Below are positions 1 to 8,436 of a stretch of 64,000 nucleotides of DNA, in pieces. The notes below the pieces were generated by a model. It was not told the DNA's origin. It did not search any database and saw nothing but the letters and a program-made list of their open reading frames with translations. Numbering within the stretch: position 1 is the first letter of the stretch; each line of letters opens with the position of its first letter. The stretch is from JBBQXK01 sp038209775 (GTDB lineage Bacteria > Pseudomonadota > Alphaproteobacteria > Rhodobacterales > Rhodobacteraceae), in contig JBBQXK010000010.1 of assembly GCA_038209775.1 (NCBI GenBank), forward strand, positions 35,632 to 99,631. The letters run 5' to 3'. A program made the translations under genes and the position numbers.

Positions 1-2
1 TT

Positions 3-299
3 CCGGTCGAGAAGATCAAGGAACTGCTTGCGCTATGGCGTGACCGCGCCCGCCACAGCGCCGACGTCAAGCATCTGGCGCAAGAACAGATCGACGGGCT
101 GGAGAAGAAAATCAGCGCGATGCAGGCGATGAAGGAAACCCTGCAGCACCTCGCCGACGCCTGCTGTGGCGATAACCGACCCGAATGCCCGATCCTTGCG
201 GATCTCGGCAACGGGCCGGGCCATTTGCACCGTCAGGACGATGCAGGCTCAGGCCAAGGGCCATTGGCACAGTCTGGCCGCCGCCGCGCCGCCGGATGA
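3..299 (+). CDS. hmrR: Cu(I)-responsive MerR-family regulator (CueR/HmrR), C-terminal part
   Basis: The window opens inside this gene; 98 residues remain. The visible part is the long dimerisation helix (residues about 1-45) followed by the metal-binding loop, which reads ADACCGDNRPECPIL. Two cysteines bracketing a GDxRPxCPIL motif are the signature of the Cu(I)-sensing CueR/HmrR branch of the MerR family, which turns on copper-efflux genes by distorting its promoter. The DNA-binding N-terminus lies outside the window. The last 30 or so residues are a low-complexity tail rich in G, Q and R. It converges on the next gene, with only 17 bases between the two stop codons. The copper ATPase it probably controls is not visible here. 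Confidence 0.82.
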   Translation, partial: PVEKIKELLALWRDRARHSADVKHLAQEQIDGLEKKISAMQAMKETLQHLADACCGDNRPECPILADLGNGPGHLHRQDDAGSGQGPLAQSGRRRAAG

Positions 300-316
300 T
301 GCCTGCCCATTCCGGG

Positions 317-751
317 CTACACCGACCACAGGATTGCCGCCGCCAGCACAAGGTAACGACCAACCTTGGCAATCGTGACCAGCAGCAGGAACACCGGGAA
401 CCGTTCGCGCAACACGCCTGCCACCACGGTCAGCGGATCGCCGATGATCGGCACCCACGCAAGCAACAACGACCACCTGCCATAGCGACGATACCAGCCC
501 TCAGCCCTGGCCAGGGCGCTTGGGCTGCACGGAAACCAGCGCCGGTTGCGGAACCGCTCGATCCCGCGCCCGAGAAGCCAGTTTACCACGGAACCCAGCA
601 CGTTCCCGACGCTCGCCACCGCCAGAACCAACCAGGGCGCATAGCCTGACAGCAGAAGTCCAACCACCACCGCCTCGGACTGGGCAGGCAGGATCGTCGC
701 GGCAAGAAATGCAGCGGCGAACAGCCCGAGATAGACCGCAAAGTCACCCAT
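317..751 (-). CDS. YqaA-family (DedA/VTT-like) inner-membrane protein
   Basis: A 144-residue membrane protein with about four hydrophobic segments (residues 5-25, 38-60, 90-110, 118-140). The GNxLGSxxNWLLGRG stretch after the second segment and the short basic loop after it match the YqaA subgroup of the VTT/DedA superfamily. DedA-type proteins are thought to help move lipids across the membrane, but the YqaA subgroup has no firm biochemical role. It starts 9 bases downstream of the stop of the MFS gene above it on the same strand, so the two are probably co-transcribed. Confidence 0.75.
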   Translation of the reverse strand: MGDFAVYLGLFAAAFLAATILPAQSEAVVVGLLLSGYAPWLVLAVASVGNVLGSVVNWLLGRGIERFRNRRWFPCSPSALARAEGWYRRYGRWSLLLAWVPIIGDPLTVVAGVLRERFPVFLLLVTIAKVGRYLVLAAAILWSV

Positions 752-760
752 TTCCGCGCG

Positions 761-2086
761 TCAGGTACCGGCCTGCGGCCAGCGTCGGTGCAACCCGTCG
801 ATCACCAGTGCATGCCGGTGGGCCCTTGCGTGATCCAGCAGATGGGGATGATCACGCGGCAGGTCGGGGTGGTCATGGGCAACCTCGACCGGGTCCAGCA
901 TGGGCCAGAGACGGACAACCGCAATCATCGCCACCGCGCCGATCAGCGCCAGACCCAGGGCGGCGGCAGGCAGGCCAAACGCTACACCCAGCCAACCCGC
1001 AAGCGGATAGGTGACAAGCCAGCACGCGTGGGACAGCGCAAACTGGGCGGCAAACACCGCCGGGCGATCCTGTTCACGGGCCGAGCGGTTGATGATCCGC
1101 CCGATCGGCGTCTGGGTGAACGAAAACCCGAACCCCACGATCCCCCACAGCGCCATCAACCCGGCCAATCCCGTTGCCAAGGGCGTCGCCGCCACCCCCA
1201 TCACCATCACCCCGGCGCCGGCGATCATCACCGAACGGTCGGCAACCCGCGTCAGTATCCGGGGCAGCAGGAATGCGGCGGCGATGGAACCTGCACCAAA
1301 CGCCGCGAAGGCCAGCGCCACCTGCGGTTCGGCAAGACCAAGGCGGGCCTGCACCAGCACGACCGTATTGACATAGATCATCGCCCCGGCAGCGGCGACG
1401 GCCATTTCCATCACCATCAACCCGCGCAGGCGCGGCGTGGCCAGGTAGATGCGGATGCCCTTGGTGGTCGAGGCCCAGAACCCGCCGGGTTCCGCCGCAG
1501 TCCTGACCGGAAGCACGACCGTCACCACCAGCAGCGCCGAGCCTGCGAACCCCGCCACAGTGCCGCCGAACAGCACCGGAAAGCTGACGACCGTCAGAAG
1601 CGCGGCCGCAAGCATCGGGCTCAGAAGCTGCTCAAGGTCTTCCGCCAGCCGCAGCAGGGACAGCGCATTGGTGTAGTCCTTTTCATCGGGCAGCACGTCG
1701 GGGATCGTCGCCTGAAACGCCGGGGTAAAGCCCGCCGATGCCGCCTGCAGAAGGAAGATCAGCAGATAGACCTGCCAGACCTCGGTGACAAACGGCAAGA
1801 ACAGCACGACGCCGGCGCGGATCAGGTCCAGCGCCACCAGAAACGCCCGGCGCGGCAGCCGTTCGGCAAAGGCCGCCGCGACCGGGGCCAGCGTGACATA
1901 GGCGATCATCTTGATCGCCAGCGCCGTGCCCAGCACCAGTCCGGCGTTCTCTCCCGCCAGTTGCCAGGCCAGAAGGCCAAGCGCCACGGTGGCAAGCCCC
2001 GTCCCCAGCAGCGCGATGATCTGCGCCGCAAACAGGTGGCGGAACGTGCGGTTGGCCAGGATACTCAGCATCGGATCTGCTTTCAT
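761..2086 (-). CDS. MFS transporter with a histidine-rich C-terminal tail
   Basis: 441 residues with twelve hydrophobic segments, typical of a major-facilitator exporter related to the EntS/multidrug group. The C-terminal tail after the last membrane segment (about residues 396-441) is unusual: it holds eight histidines together with several aspartates (pattern HDH..DH.H...DH...H.H), which could bind a metal ion in the cytoplasm. The neighbouring regulator is a copper sensor, but there is no direct evidence that this protein moves copper. The first ATG is used; a second in-frame ATG lies five codons later (position 2071) and also fits the family N-terminus. Neither has a strong ribosome binding site. 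Confidence 0.8.
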   Translation of the reverse strand: MKADPMLSILANRTFRHLFAAQIIALLGTGLATVALGLLAWQLAGENAGLVLGTALAIKMIAYVTLAPVAAAFAERLPRRAFLVALDLIRAGVVLFLPFVTEVWQVYLLIFLLQAASAGFTPAFQATIPDVLPDEKDYTNALSLLRLAEDLEQLLSPMLAAALLTVVSFPVLFGGTVAGFAGSALLVVTVVLPVRTAAEPGGFWASTTKGIRIYLATPRLRGLMVMEMAVAAAGAMIYVNTVVLVQARLGLAEPQVALAFAAFGAGSIAAAFLLPRILTRVADRSVMIAGAGVMVMGVAATPLATGLAGLMALWGIVGFGFSFTQTPIGRIINRSAREQDRPAVFAAQFALSHACWLVTYPLAGWLGVAFGLPAAALGLALIGAVAMIAVVRLWPMLDPVEVAHDHPDLPRDHPHLLDHARAHRHALVIDGLHRRWPQAGT

Positions 2087-2257
2087 CGGCTTTGGTGCGC
2101 TGTGACGGTGTCAGGCGCGGGGACAGCATAGCAGACTTGCCGCCAGCTTGAAGGACAAGGCGGGCACCTGACGCACGGGGTTCTTCCGGGGCATCGGTGT
2201 CTTGCCGACGGTGATGGTCAGTCGGGTCCGCCAAACCGCTGCGAGGTGCTGTGCCCG

Positions 2258-3031
2258 TTACCCTTTGCGTCGCTGCATCAGGTCAGCGTGCAACGACGGG
2301 CCCGCCACGATCAGCCCGTCGCTGCGCGGGTCGGGGTGGTTGAAGGTGAGGGGCGCGCCGTGGTGGTCGGTGACCCTCGCCCCGGCCCGTTCAGCGATCA
2401 GTGCACCGGCAGCGATATCCCATTCCCAGGTGGGCCGGGGGGTCAGCGTGGCGTCAAAGGTGCCGTCTGACACCAGACACATCCGGTAGGCAAGCGAGGG
2501 GCGAAAGCTGCGCTTCATCTCGGGGACACCGCCCGGCCAATGCTCGGGCGCAAGTGCCGCTGCATTGGCAAGGGCGCGTGCGCCTGCCAGTGCCGTGACG
2601 CCGCCGGTGCTGATAGGCACGCCGTCGCGGGTGGCGGGGCCCGTCGCGGTGGCCGCATAGAGCGTTGACTTTGCAGGCAGGAACACGACGCCCGCCACCA
2701 CGCGGCCAGCCTCGGCCACCGCCAGCGAATGGGCAAACGCCGCCTCACCCGCGATGAACGCGCGGGTGCCGTCGATGGGGTCGATGATGAACACCCGGGC
2801 CCGGCTCAGACGGTCGGGCGTGTCGGGCGTTTCCTCGGACAGCCAGCCATAGGCGGGTCGGGCGGCGCGCAGGCGGGCGTGAAGCATGTCGTTCACCGCC
2901 AGGTCGGCCTCGGTCACCGGGCCTGCGCCGTCATCCTTGTCCCAGGCCTTGGGCGCCTGTTTCCAGTAGCGCATCGCAATCCGCCCCGCCTCGGCGGCGG
3001 CGTCGGTCAACAGGGCCAGATCGTCGTCCAA
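2258..3031 (-). CDS. cysQ: Inositol-monophosphatase family phosphatase, CysQ-like (3'(2'),5'-bisphosphate nucleotidase)
   Basis: 257 residues, the usual length of the family. All metal-site motifs of the FIG/IMPase fold are present: GPVTEADLAVN (residues 38-48), LSEETPD (64-70), DPIDGTR (84-90) and WEWDIAAG (202-209). CysQ hydrolyses 3'-phosphoadenosine 5'-phosphate to AMP during sulfate assimilation; related members act on inositol phosphates. The start codon lies 3 bases from the pmbA stop, so the pair forms one operon. The assignment to CysQ rather than another IMPase is based on motif spacing and the pmbA neighbour. Confidence 0.82.
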   Translation of the reverse strand: MDDDLALLTDAAAEAGRIAMRYWKQAPKAWDKDDGAGPVTEADLAVNDMLHARLRAARPAYGWLSEETPDTPDRLSRARVFIIDPIDGTRAFIAGEAAFAHSLAVAEAGRVVAGVVFLPAKSTLYAATATGPATRDGVPISTGGVTALAGARALANAAALAPEHWPGGVPEMKRSFRPSLAYRMCLVSDGTFDATLTPRPTWEWDIAAGALIAERAGARVTDHHGAPLTFNHPDPRSDGLIVAGPSLHADLMQRRKG

Positions 3032-3034
3032 CCG

Positions 3035-4378
3035 TCACGCCCCCGCGATCGTCAGACCTTCGACCAACAGGCTGGGCACGCGGGTGGACAGGTGCGCGCG
3101 GGCGTCATTGGCGGGCGTCAGCCGCATCAGCATGTCGCGCAGGTTGCCTGCGACGGTGCATTCGTTGACCGGATAAGCAATCTCGCCATTCTCGACCCAG
3201 AACCCCGATGCGCCGCGCGAATAGTCGCCGGTGGTCGGGTTGACCGTGGACCCGATCAGCGAGGTAATCAGAAGACCCGTCCCCATGGCCGCGATCAGGT
3301 CGCCCTGCGTGGCGTTGCCGGGGGTCAGGTCGATGTTCGATGTGCCCGGCGATGGCGGGGCCGAAGGGCCACGCCCGGCACTGGCGGTGCTTACCATCCC
3401 CAGCTTGCGCGCGCAGGCAAGGTCCAGCGTCCAGCCCGTCAGCACCCCATCCTCGACAATGGCGCGGCGACGGGTGGCCAGTCCTTCGGCATCGAACGGG
3501 CGGCTTGATGCGGCACGCGGGCGCAGGGGGTCGTCGATCACCGACAGACCTGCAGGCAGCACCTGTTGGCCAAGGGCATCCCGCAGCCACGATGCCCCCC
3601 GCGCGACCGCAGCGCCGTTCACCGCCGCCAGCAGATGCCCGATCAGGCTGGACGCCACACGCTCGTCATACAGAACCGGATAGGCCCCCGTCGGCGGCTT
3701 CTGCGCACCCTGACGCGACAGGGCGCGTTCCGCCGCCAGCCGCCCGATCCCGTCGGCTGCAGGCATGTCGGCGGCAAAGATGCGCCCCTCGGCAGACCAG
3801 TCCCGCTCCATCCCCGTGCCGTGACCGACAAAGGCCACAGCCGACAGCGAATGCGACGTGCGCGCATAGCCGCCCGCAAAACCGTTCGTGGCCGCCAGAT
3901 GCATCCTCCGGTGCGACTGGCCCGCCCCCGCTTCGACCTGCACGATGCCCGCCACGGCCATCGCTGCCGCCTCGGCGGCCCGCGCCGATGCCTCCAGCGC
4001 CCCGGGTGTGGGTTCGGGCGACGGGTCGGCCAGTTCCAGCCCCGCCATGTCCCACCCGGCGGCGATCTGCCCCGGGTCGGCCAGCCCTGCATAGGGGTCT
4101 TCGGGTGCCTCGCGCGCCATTGCCACGGCGCGTTCGGCCATCGCTTGCATCGTGCGGTCCGAGATGTCGGACGCCGACACACAGGCCTGCCGCCCGCCGA
4201 TCAGCACCCGCAGGCCCAGATCGATCCCCTCGGCGCGCTGCGCCTCTTCCAGACGGCCCTGCCGGATGTCGATGGACAGCGACGTGCCTTCAACCGCCAG
4301 CGCGTCAGCGGCCCCTGCCCCGGCACGGCGGGCGGCGTCCAGCAGGGCCGCCGTCAGGTCCTCCAGCGATCGGGTCAT
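3035..4378 (-). CDS. pmbA: Metalloprotease-family protein PmbA/TldE
   Basis: 447 residues from an ATG preceded by GGGAG at a good distance; an upstream in-frame extension of 20 codons lacks family similarity and was not used. TldD and TldE (PmbA) form a heterodimeric protease in the cytoplasm; TldE is the subunit that lacks the zinc-binding HExxxH site, and no such motif is seen here. The N-terminal third carries the typical IRQGRLEEAQRAEGIDLGLRV stretch and the C-terminal half the glycine-rich segment with SGFWVENGEIAYPVNE that marks the family. Known partners process peptide antibiotics, RiPP precursors and CcdA antitoxin. TldD is not in the window. Followed by cysQ after 3 bases. Confidence 0.9.
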   Translation of the reverse strand: MTRSLEDLTAALLDAARRAGAGAADALAVEGTSLSIDIRQGRLEEAQRAEGIDLGLRVLIGGRQACVSASDISDRTMQAMAERAVAMAREAPEDPYAGLADPGQIAAGWDMAGLELADPSPEPTPGALEASARAAEAAAMAVAGIVQVEAGAGQSHRRMHLAATNGFAGGYARTSHSLSAVAFVGHGTGMERDWSAEGRIFAADMPAADGIGRLAAERALSRQGAQKPPTGAYPVLYDERVASSLIGHLLAAVNGAAVARGASWLRDALGQQVLPAGLSVIDDPLRPRAASSRPFDAEGLATRRRAIVEDGVLTGWTLDLACARKLGMVSTASAGRGPSAPPSPGTSNIDLTPGNATQGDLIAAMGTGLLITSLIGSTVNPTTGDYSRGASGFWVENGEIAYPVNECTVAGNLRDMLMRLTPANDARAHLSTRVPSLLVEGLTIAGA

Positions 4379-4450
4379 CGTCGCGTCTCCCATCAGTTGC
4401 GGTTGCAGGTAGTCCGGCACGGGTGGCAGTGCAAGCACCCGAACGGAAAC

Positions 4451-4474
4451 GGGCGAACCCGAAGGGGTCCGCCC
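4451..4474 (-). terminator. Hairpin after the DUF2125 gene
   Basis: On the minus strand GGGCGGACCC, four loop bases CTTC, and GGGTTCGCCC form a ten-pair stem with one G-U pair. It begins 25 bases after the stop of the DUF2125 gene and is followed by GTTTCC, a short T-rich stretch. It probably separates that transcript from pmbA-cysQ. Confidence 0.5.
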
Positions 4475-4498
4475 GCCATGGCTGTGGTCAGGTCAGGG

Positions 4499-5992
4499 TT
4501 ATTGCAACTGCATCCCGTTCGCAAAGAACCCCTTGTTCTTGAACTCCAGCGTCGAGGTCAGAGTATCGGGGCCGTCGCCGGGCCGCGCGAACATGCCCAT
4601 CATCATCCGCCCGGTCATTGCCTGTTCCTCGGGGATCAGCCCCAGGGCAATCAGGCTGTCCAAGAGCGCATTCGCGCCCACCAGTTTCAGGTCGATCTTG
4701 CCGGTCGGTACGGGCATCCCGCCAAACGTGGTCAGGTCGCTGTTGTCAAAGGTCAGCGCACCATTGCCGGTGAACTCGGCCCCGCCGATCGTCAGTTGCA
4801 GCGCCGGAATATCCAGCGATTCCAGCGCACCCGGAGGATTGCCCGAATTCATCGCCTGTTCGTCCAGAAGGTCTGCATCCAGCCTGCCCGTGCCACGGGT
4901 TTCCACGATCACCGTCGCCGGGTCGCGCGGAACCGATCCGGTGGGATCGACCATCGCCCATACATCTTCGGATACCGTCAGTCCGATCAGCTTGGCCACC
5001 ATCGTGAAATTCTGCGTGACCGGCGATTTGGTGACCGGAAAGGAAAAGTCGAAGGCTGATTCCGCATAGGCGATCATCACTTCGGGGAACGGGATCTCTG
5101 CACCCGAAACCACCACCTGCACGCCCTTGCCGCCGCCCTTGAAGGCCATCTTGGACTTGTCCATGCCAAAGCCAAGCGCGCCGCCGTCCGACTTGCCCTG
5201 AATTTTGGTGGGCGAACCATTCTCGACCACGTCCAGCGAATAGGCGAGCGGGCCGTAATTCATCCCAAAGTCGAACGCGAGACCCGCCGCAACGGCGGCT
5301 GCCGGATTGTCGTTCTCAAAAAGCTGCGACCCGAACGTGCCGTTCATCACCGTGGCAAACGCGCCGATGCTGGCGGAAAAGTCGACCTTGCTGCCGATCT
5401 CCTGATCGTCGGCCTTGACCGCGATGGCCACCGACGAGGCGTTGAACGTCGAGGTCAGGTCGGCCAGATCCGCCGAATGCGGCGCCATCGTATAGCTGCC
5501 CCCGGCCCCGTTCAGCGTCACCGCCACATTGACCGGGATTTCCTTGCCATTCTCGGTCGCGCGCACGGTAGTGACGGCAATCGCGTCCGACGTGATGGAA
5601 TAGCTGACATTGTCAGGCGTGCCCGAGGCGACGGTGCGCAGGTTGGTCTGCGTCACCAACAGCTCCACCCCGTCGGCGGGACCGCTGTCGATGGTGATCG
5701 GATAGGTCGGCGACATCGTCACCTCGACTGACCCGTCCCCCAGTTCGGTAAATCGCACTTCGTCGATGGACACCTTTACCGTAACCTCAGGCTCGGACGA
5801 CACAAAGCTTACCCCGGAGACGACAAGCGCATTCCCCTCAACGGTTTCGCTTGTCGTGGTGACGGTCTGTCCGGTCGAGGCCGCAGAGTCTTTCCAGTTT
5901 TGCCAGACCTCGGCGGCGGTCATCGCCTGTACCGAAGTTGAGGACATAAGCCCGCAAAGAACAGTGGAACCAATCAATCCTGTCAGTTTCAT
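4499..5992 (-). CDS. DUF2125-family exported protein
   Basis: 497 residues. The sequence begins with MKLTGLIGSTVLCGLMSSTS and VQA, a classical signal peptide cleaved after residue 23, so the protein is secreted or periplasmic. The rest is rich in beta-forming valine, serine and threonine with the character of DUF2125 proteins, which are found mainly in Alphaproteobacteria and have no known function. The ATG at 5992 is preferred because GGAAAGG sits 7 bases before it; an adjacent ATG at 5995 and a TTG at 6016 are alternatives. It reads away from the SDR gene, with a 146-base divergent control region between them. Confidence 0.75.
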   Translation of the reverse strand: MKLTGLIGSTVLCGLMSSTSVQAMTAAEVWQNWKDSAASTGQTVTTTSETVEGNALVVSGVSFVSSEPEVTVKVSIDEVRFTELGDGSVEVTMSPTYPITIDSGPADGVELLVTQTNLRTVASGTPDNVSYSITSDAIAVTTVRATENGKEIPVNVAVTLNGAGGSYTMAPHSADLADLTSTFNASSVAIAVKADDQEIGSKVDFSASIGAFATVMNGTFGSQLFENDNPAAAVAAGLAFDFGMNYGPLAYSLDVVENGSPTKIQGKSDGGALGFGMDKSKMAFKGGGKGVQVVVSGAEIPFPEVMIAYAESAFDFSFPVTKSPVTQNFTMVAKLIGLTVSEDVWAMVDPTGSVPRDPATVIVETRGTGRLDADLLDEQAMNSGNPPGALESLDIPALQLTIGGAEFTGNGALTFDNSDLTTFGGMPVPTGKIDLKLVGANALLDSLIALGLIPEEQAMTGRMMMGMFARPGDGPDTLTSTLEFKNKGFFANGMQLQ

Positions 5993-6138
5993 CATCAAAC
6001 CTTTCCCGATGTTCAAAATCCGCGCTTAACATCGGGCGGGACGGGCGGTTGGTCAAGGGCGGTCGAAGGCCGGGTAAGGTTTTGCGCACCCCACGGAACA
6101 GTGTAGAAAGGCGCGTGGGGCGGCAGCGGGGGTGCGCG

Positions 6139-6879
6139 ATGCAGGGCAAGGTTGTGGCAATCACCGGGGCCAGCCGGGGCATCGGTGCGGCGGCAGTGCG
6201 GGCGTTTGCCGCAGTTGGCGCGCAGGTCATACTGTTGTCGCGCGACGTGGCGGCGATTTCGGCGCTTGGGGATGAGGTGGGCGGTCTGGCGCTGCCTTGT
6301 GATATGGCCGACTGGGGGTCGGTCGAGGGCGCGCTTGGCCGGGTGGCCCAGCAATTCGGCCGGCTTGACGTACTTGTGAACAACGCGGGCCGGATCGAAC
6401 CGATTGCCGCCCTTGGTCTGGCCGATCCTGCCGACTGGGGCCATGCCATCGACGTCAACCTCAAGGGCGTGTTCCACGGCATGCGCGCGGCGATTCCGCT
6501 GATGCGGGGGCAGGGCGCAGGCACGATTCTGAACGTGTCATCCGGTGCTGCATCAACGCCGCTGGAGGGGTGGTCGGCCTATTGCGCGGCCAAGGCGGGG
6601 GCCGCGATGCTGACCCGATCAGGCCATCTGGAAGAGCGTCGGCACGGGTTGCGCATCATCGGCCTGTCGCCCGGCACCGTCGCCACCGACATGCAGCGCG
6701 TCATCGCGGCGTCAGGTGTGAACGCGGTCAGCAGGCTGGACTGGTCGGCGCATATTCCGCCCGAATGGGCGGCGCAGGCACTGGTCTGGCTGTGCTCGCC
6801 TGCGGCGGACGACCTTCTGGGCGAAGAGGTGCGGCTGCGGGAAGAGGGCATCCGGCGGCGCGTGGGGCTGGTGGCGTAA
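6139..6879 (+). CDS. Short-chain dehydrogenase/reductase
   Basis: 246 residues. TGASRGIG (residues 10-17) is the cofactor-binding glycine motif, NNAG the structural motif after strand four, and the catalytic Ser, Tyr and Lys appear in VSSGAAS and YCAAK. The residue after the second strand is serine (LLSRD), which suits NADP(H) rather than NAD(H). The substrate cannot be told from sequence. The start ATG follows a GCGGGGG run; a longer reading frame upstream opens with TTG and has no family similarity. It is convergent with the next gene, 3 bases apart. Confidence 0.85.
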   Translation: MQGKVVAITGASRGIGAAAVRAFAAVGAQVILLSRDVAAISALGDEVGGLALPCDMADWGSVEGALGRVAQQFGRLDVLVNNAGRIEPIAALGLADPADWGHAIDVNLKGVFHGMRAAIPLMRGQGAGTILNVSSGAASTPLEGWSAYCAAKAGAAMLTRSGHLEERRHGLRIIGLSPGTVATDMQRVIAASGVNAVSRLDWSAHIPPEWAAQALVWLCSPAADDLLGEEVRLREEGIRRRVGLVA

Positions 6880-6882
6880 CGC

Positions 6883-7809
6883 TCAGGCCCCGGCCCGCGC
6901 GGCCCACATCCGTGCGATGTAATCGGCCGTCATCAAGTCCAGATGCGCGCCGCCACCGTTCTTGGCAATGGTGATCTCGTCATCTGAGCGTCTGGCAAAG
7001 CTGCCCGTCGCCAGGTCGTAGAAATCCGCGATGACATCCGCCTCGGTGATCGCCCCCGACCGGATCGGGTCCATCAGCTCGCCGATATGGTGCAGGGTGG
7101 TGGCCCGCGCATCGACGAACACCCGCGCCCGGGCCATCGCGGTATCGTCGACCTCGCGCATGGCGGGCGTATAGGCCCCAATCAGATCAAGGTGTTGGCC
7201 AGGGCGCAGCCAGTCGCCCATGACCACGGGTTCCGTGGCCATCGTGGCGGTACAGATGATGTCGGCCCGGCCCACCGCCACCTGCAGGTCATCCGCCACC
7301 GCGACGCCTGGCACCGACGCGGCCAGCGCCGCAGCGCCGGTACGGCTGCGCGTCCAGACCGAAAACCGCGCGCCCGGAAAGGCCGCGCCATAGGCCGCGA
7401 TCATCGACCGTGCCACCGTGCCCGCGCCCACGATCAGGATGTTTCGGCTGTCACGCCGCGCGAGCCGTTTCGCGGCCAAGAGGGTGTCTCCGGCCGTTTT
7501 CCACTTTGTCACCAGATGAAAATCGACCACAGCCGCCAGCCGCCCCGTCGCGTCATCGTACAGGGTCACCGCCCCGTTGATCGTCGGCACCCCATGGCCC
7601 GCGTTGCCCGGAAACACCGTGGCGCTTTTGACCAACAGCCCCAACCCGTTGATCCAGGCCGCCCGGTTCAGCAACCTGTCGCTGCCCCGGTACAAGAGCG
7701 TATCCGCAATCTCGGCACGCGGCAGGGCGTGGCCTGCGGCGATGGCCCCGGTGATACCGTCCCAGGTCAGAAGCGCCTCGGCGTCGGGGCCGATCATCGT
7801 CACGTTCAT
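6883..7809 (-). CDS. Ornithine cyclodeaminase / mu-crystallin family protein
   Basis: 308 residues, normal for the family. Features include LLVKSATVFPGNAGHGVPTINGAV near residues 57-80, the substrate lysine in DFHLVTKWKTAGDT, and a Rossmann motif ILIVGAGTVARSMIAAY near residues 124-140. Family members convert ornithine to proline, or act as ketimine reductases or amino-acid dehydrogenases; which of these applies here is unknown. It overlaps the stop of the HAD phosphatase upstream by four bases (ATGA), so translation of the two is coupled. Confidence 0.82.
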   Translation of the reverse strand: MNVTMIGPDAEALLTWDGITGAIAAGHALPRAEIADTLLYRGSDRLLNRAAWINGLGLLVKSATVFPGNAGHGVPTINGAVTLYDDATGRLAAVVDFHLVTKWKTAGDTLLAAKRLARRDSRNILIVGAGTVARSMIAAYGAAFPGARFSVWTRSRTGAAALAASVPGVAVADDLQVAVGRADIICTATMATEPVVMGDWLRPGQHLDLIGAYTPAMREVDDTAMARARVFVDARATTLHHIGELMDPIRSGAITEADVIADFYDLATGSFARRSDDEITIAKNGGGAHLDLMTADYIARMWAARAGA

Positions 7810-8429
7810 GCCGCTTCGTCCTTTTGCAACAGCCCCTTGGCCACCAGCCGATCGGCCAGCCCGGCGGGCCCATCAAAGAGATGCCCCTGCCAGCCCCGCG
7901 CCATGGCGGCGACGATGTTGGCGGGTTTGTCGTCGGTGAAGAAAAGCGTCTCTGGCGGCAGACCGCAATCCCCCTCGACCGCTGCATAGATGGCCGGGTC
8001 GGGTTTCAGAAGGCGCAGGTGGCCCGAGATATACAGGCGGTCGAACGCGGTCAGGAACGGGTACAGGCGTTGTGCAAGGGCGAAACTGTCGATGCCGAAG
8101 TTTGACAGCGCGAACACCGGCACCCGCCGCGCCCGCAGCGCATGGAGGAGGCGGACCGAGTGGTCGATGGCCGGGCTGGCCATCTCGCCCCAGCGGTCGT
8201 GCCACCACAAGACCTGTTCTGCCCAGCCGGGATGGGCGGCGGCGGTGGCCTGCACGGTGGCGCGGAACGGCGCACCTGCGTCGATGGACAGGTTCATGCC
8301 TTCCAGATCCACCTGCGAAAACAGCCGCTTGCGGGCGTCGGGGCCGATCATGCGGTCATAGAACGCCTCGGGGTGCCATTCCAGAAGGACATTGCCGATG
8401 TCAAAGATGACGGCGCGGATTTGGGGCAT
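7806..8429 (-). CDS. HAD-family phosphatase (YihX-like)
   Basis: 207 residues. Motif I is FDIGNVL near residues 9-15, with the nucleophile aspartate at residue 10; motif II is the serine in ALSNFG; motif III is the lysine in LLKPDP; motif IV is FFTDDK. The helical cap between motifs I and II marks subclass IA. The closest characterised relative by pattern is E. coli YihX, an alpha-glucose-1-phosphatase, but substrate choice in this family is hard to predict. First gene of a two-gene unit with the cyclodeaminase-like gene. Confidence 0.8.
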   Translation of the reverse strand: MPQIRAVIFDIGNVLLEWHPEAFYDRMIGPDARKRLFSQVDLEGMNLSIDAGAPFRATVQATAAAHPGWAEQVLWWHDRWGEMASPAIDHSVRLLHALRARRVPVFALSNFGIDSFALAQRLYPFLTAFDRLYISGHLRLLKPDPAIYAAVEGDCGLPPETLFFTDDKPANIVAAMARGWQGHLFDGPAGLADRLVAKGLLQKDEAA

Positions 8430-8436
8430 GGTCGGG

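Noticed and set aside
788..2131. Long open frame of 447 codons on the plus strand opposite the MFS gene
   Set aside because: It is rich in Arg, Gln and His, the usual look of the antisense frame in G+C-rich genes, while the minus-strand protein is a clear MFS transporter.
2087..2257. Gap behind cysQ searched for a small DUF4170-type gene
   Set aside because: Only a shadow frame without family-like residues is present; the gap appears non-coding.
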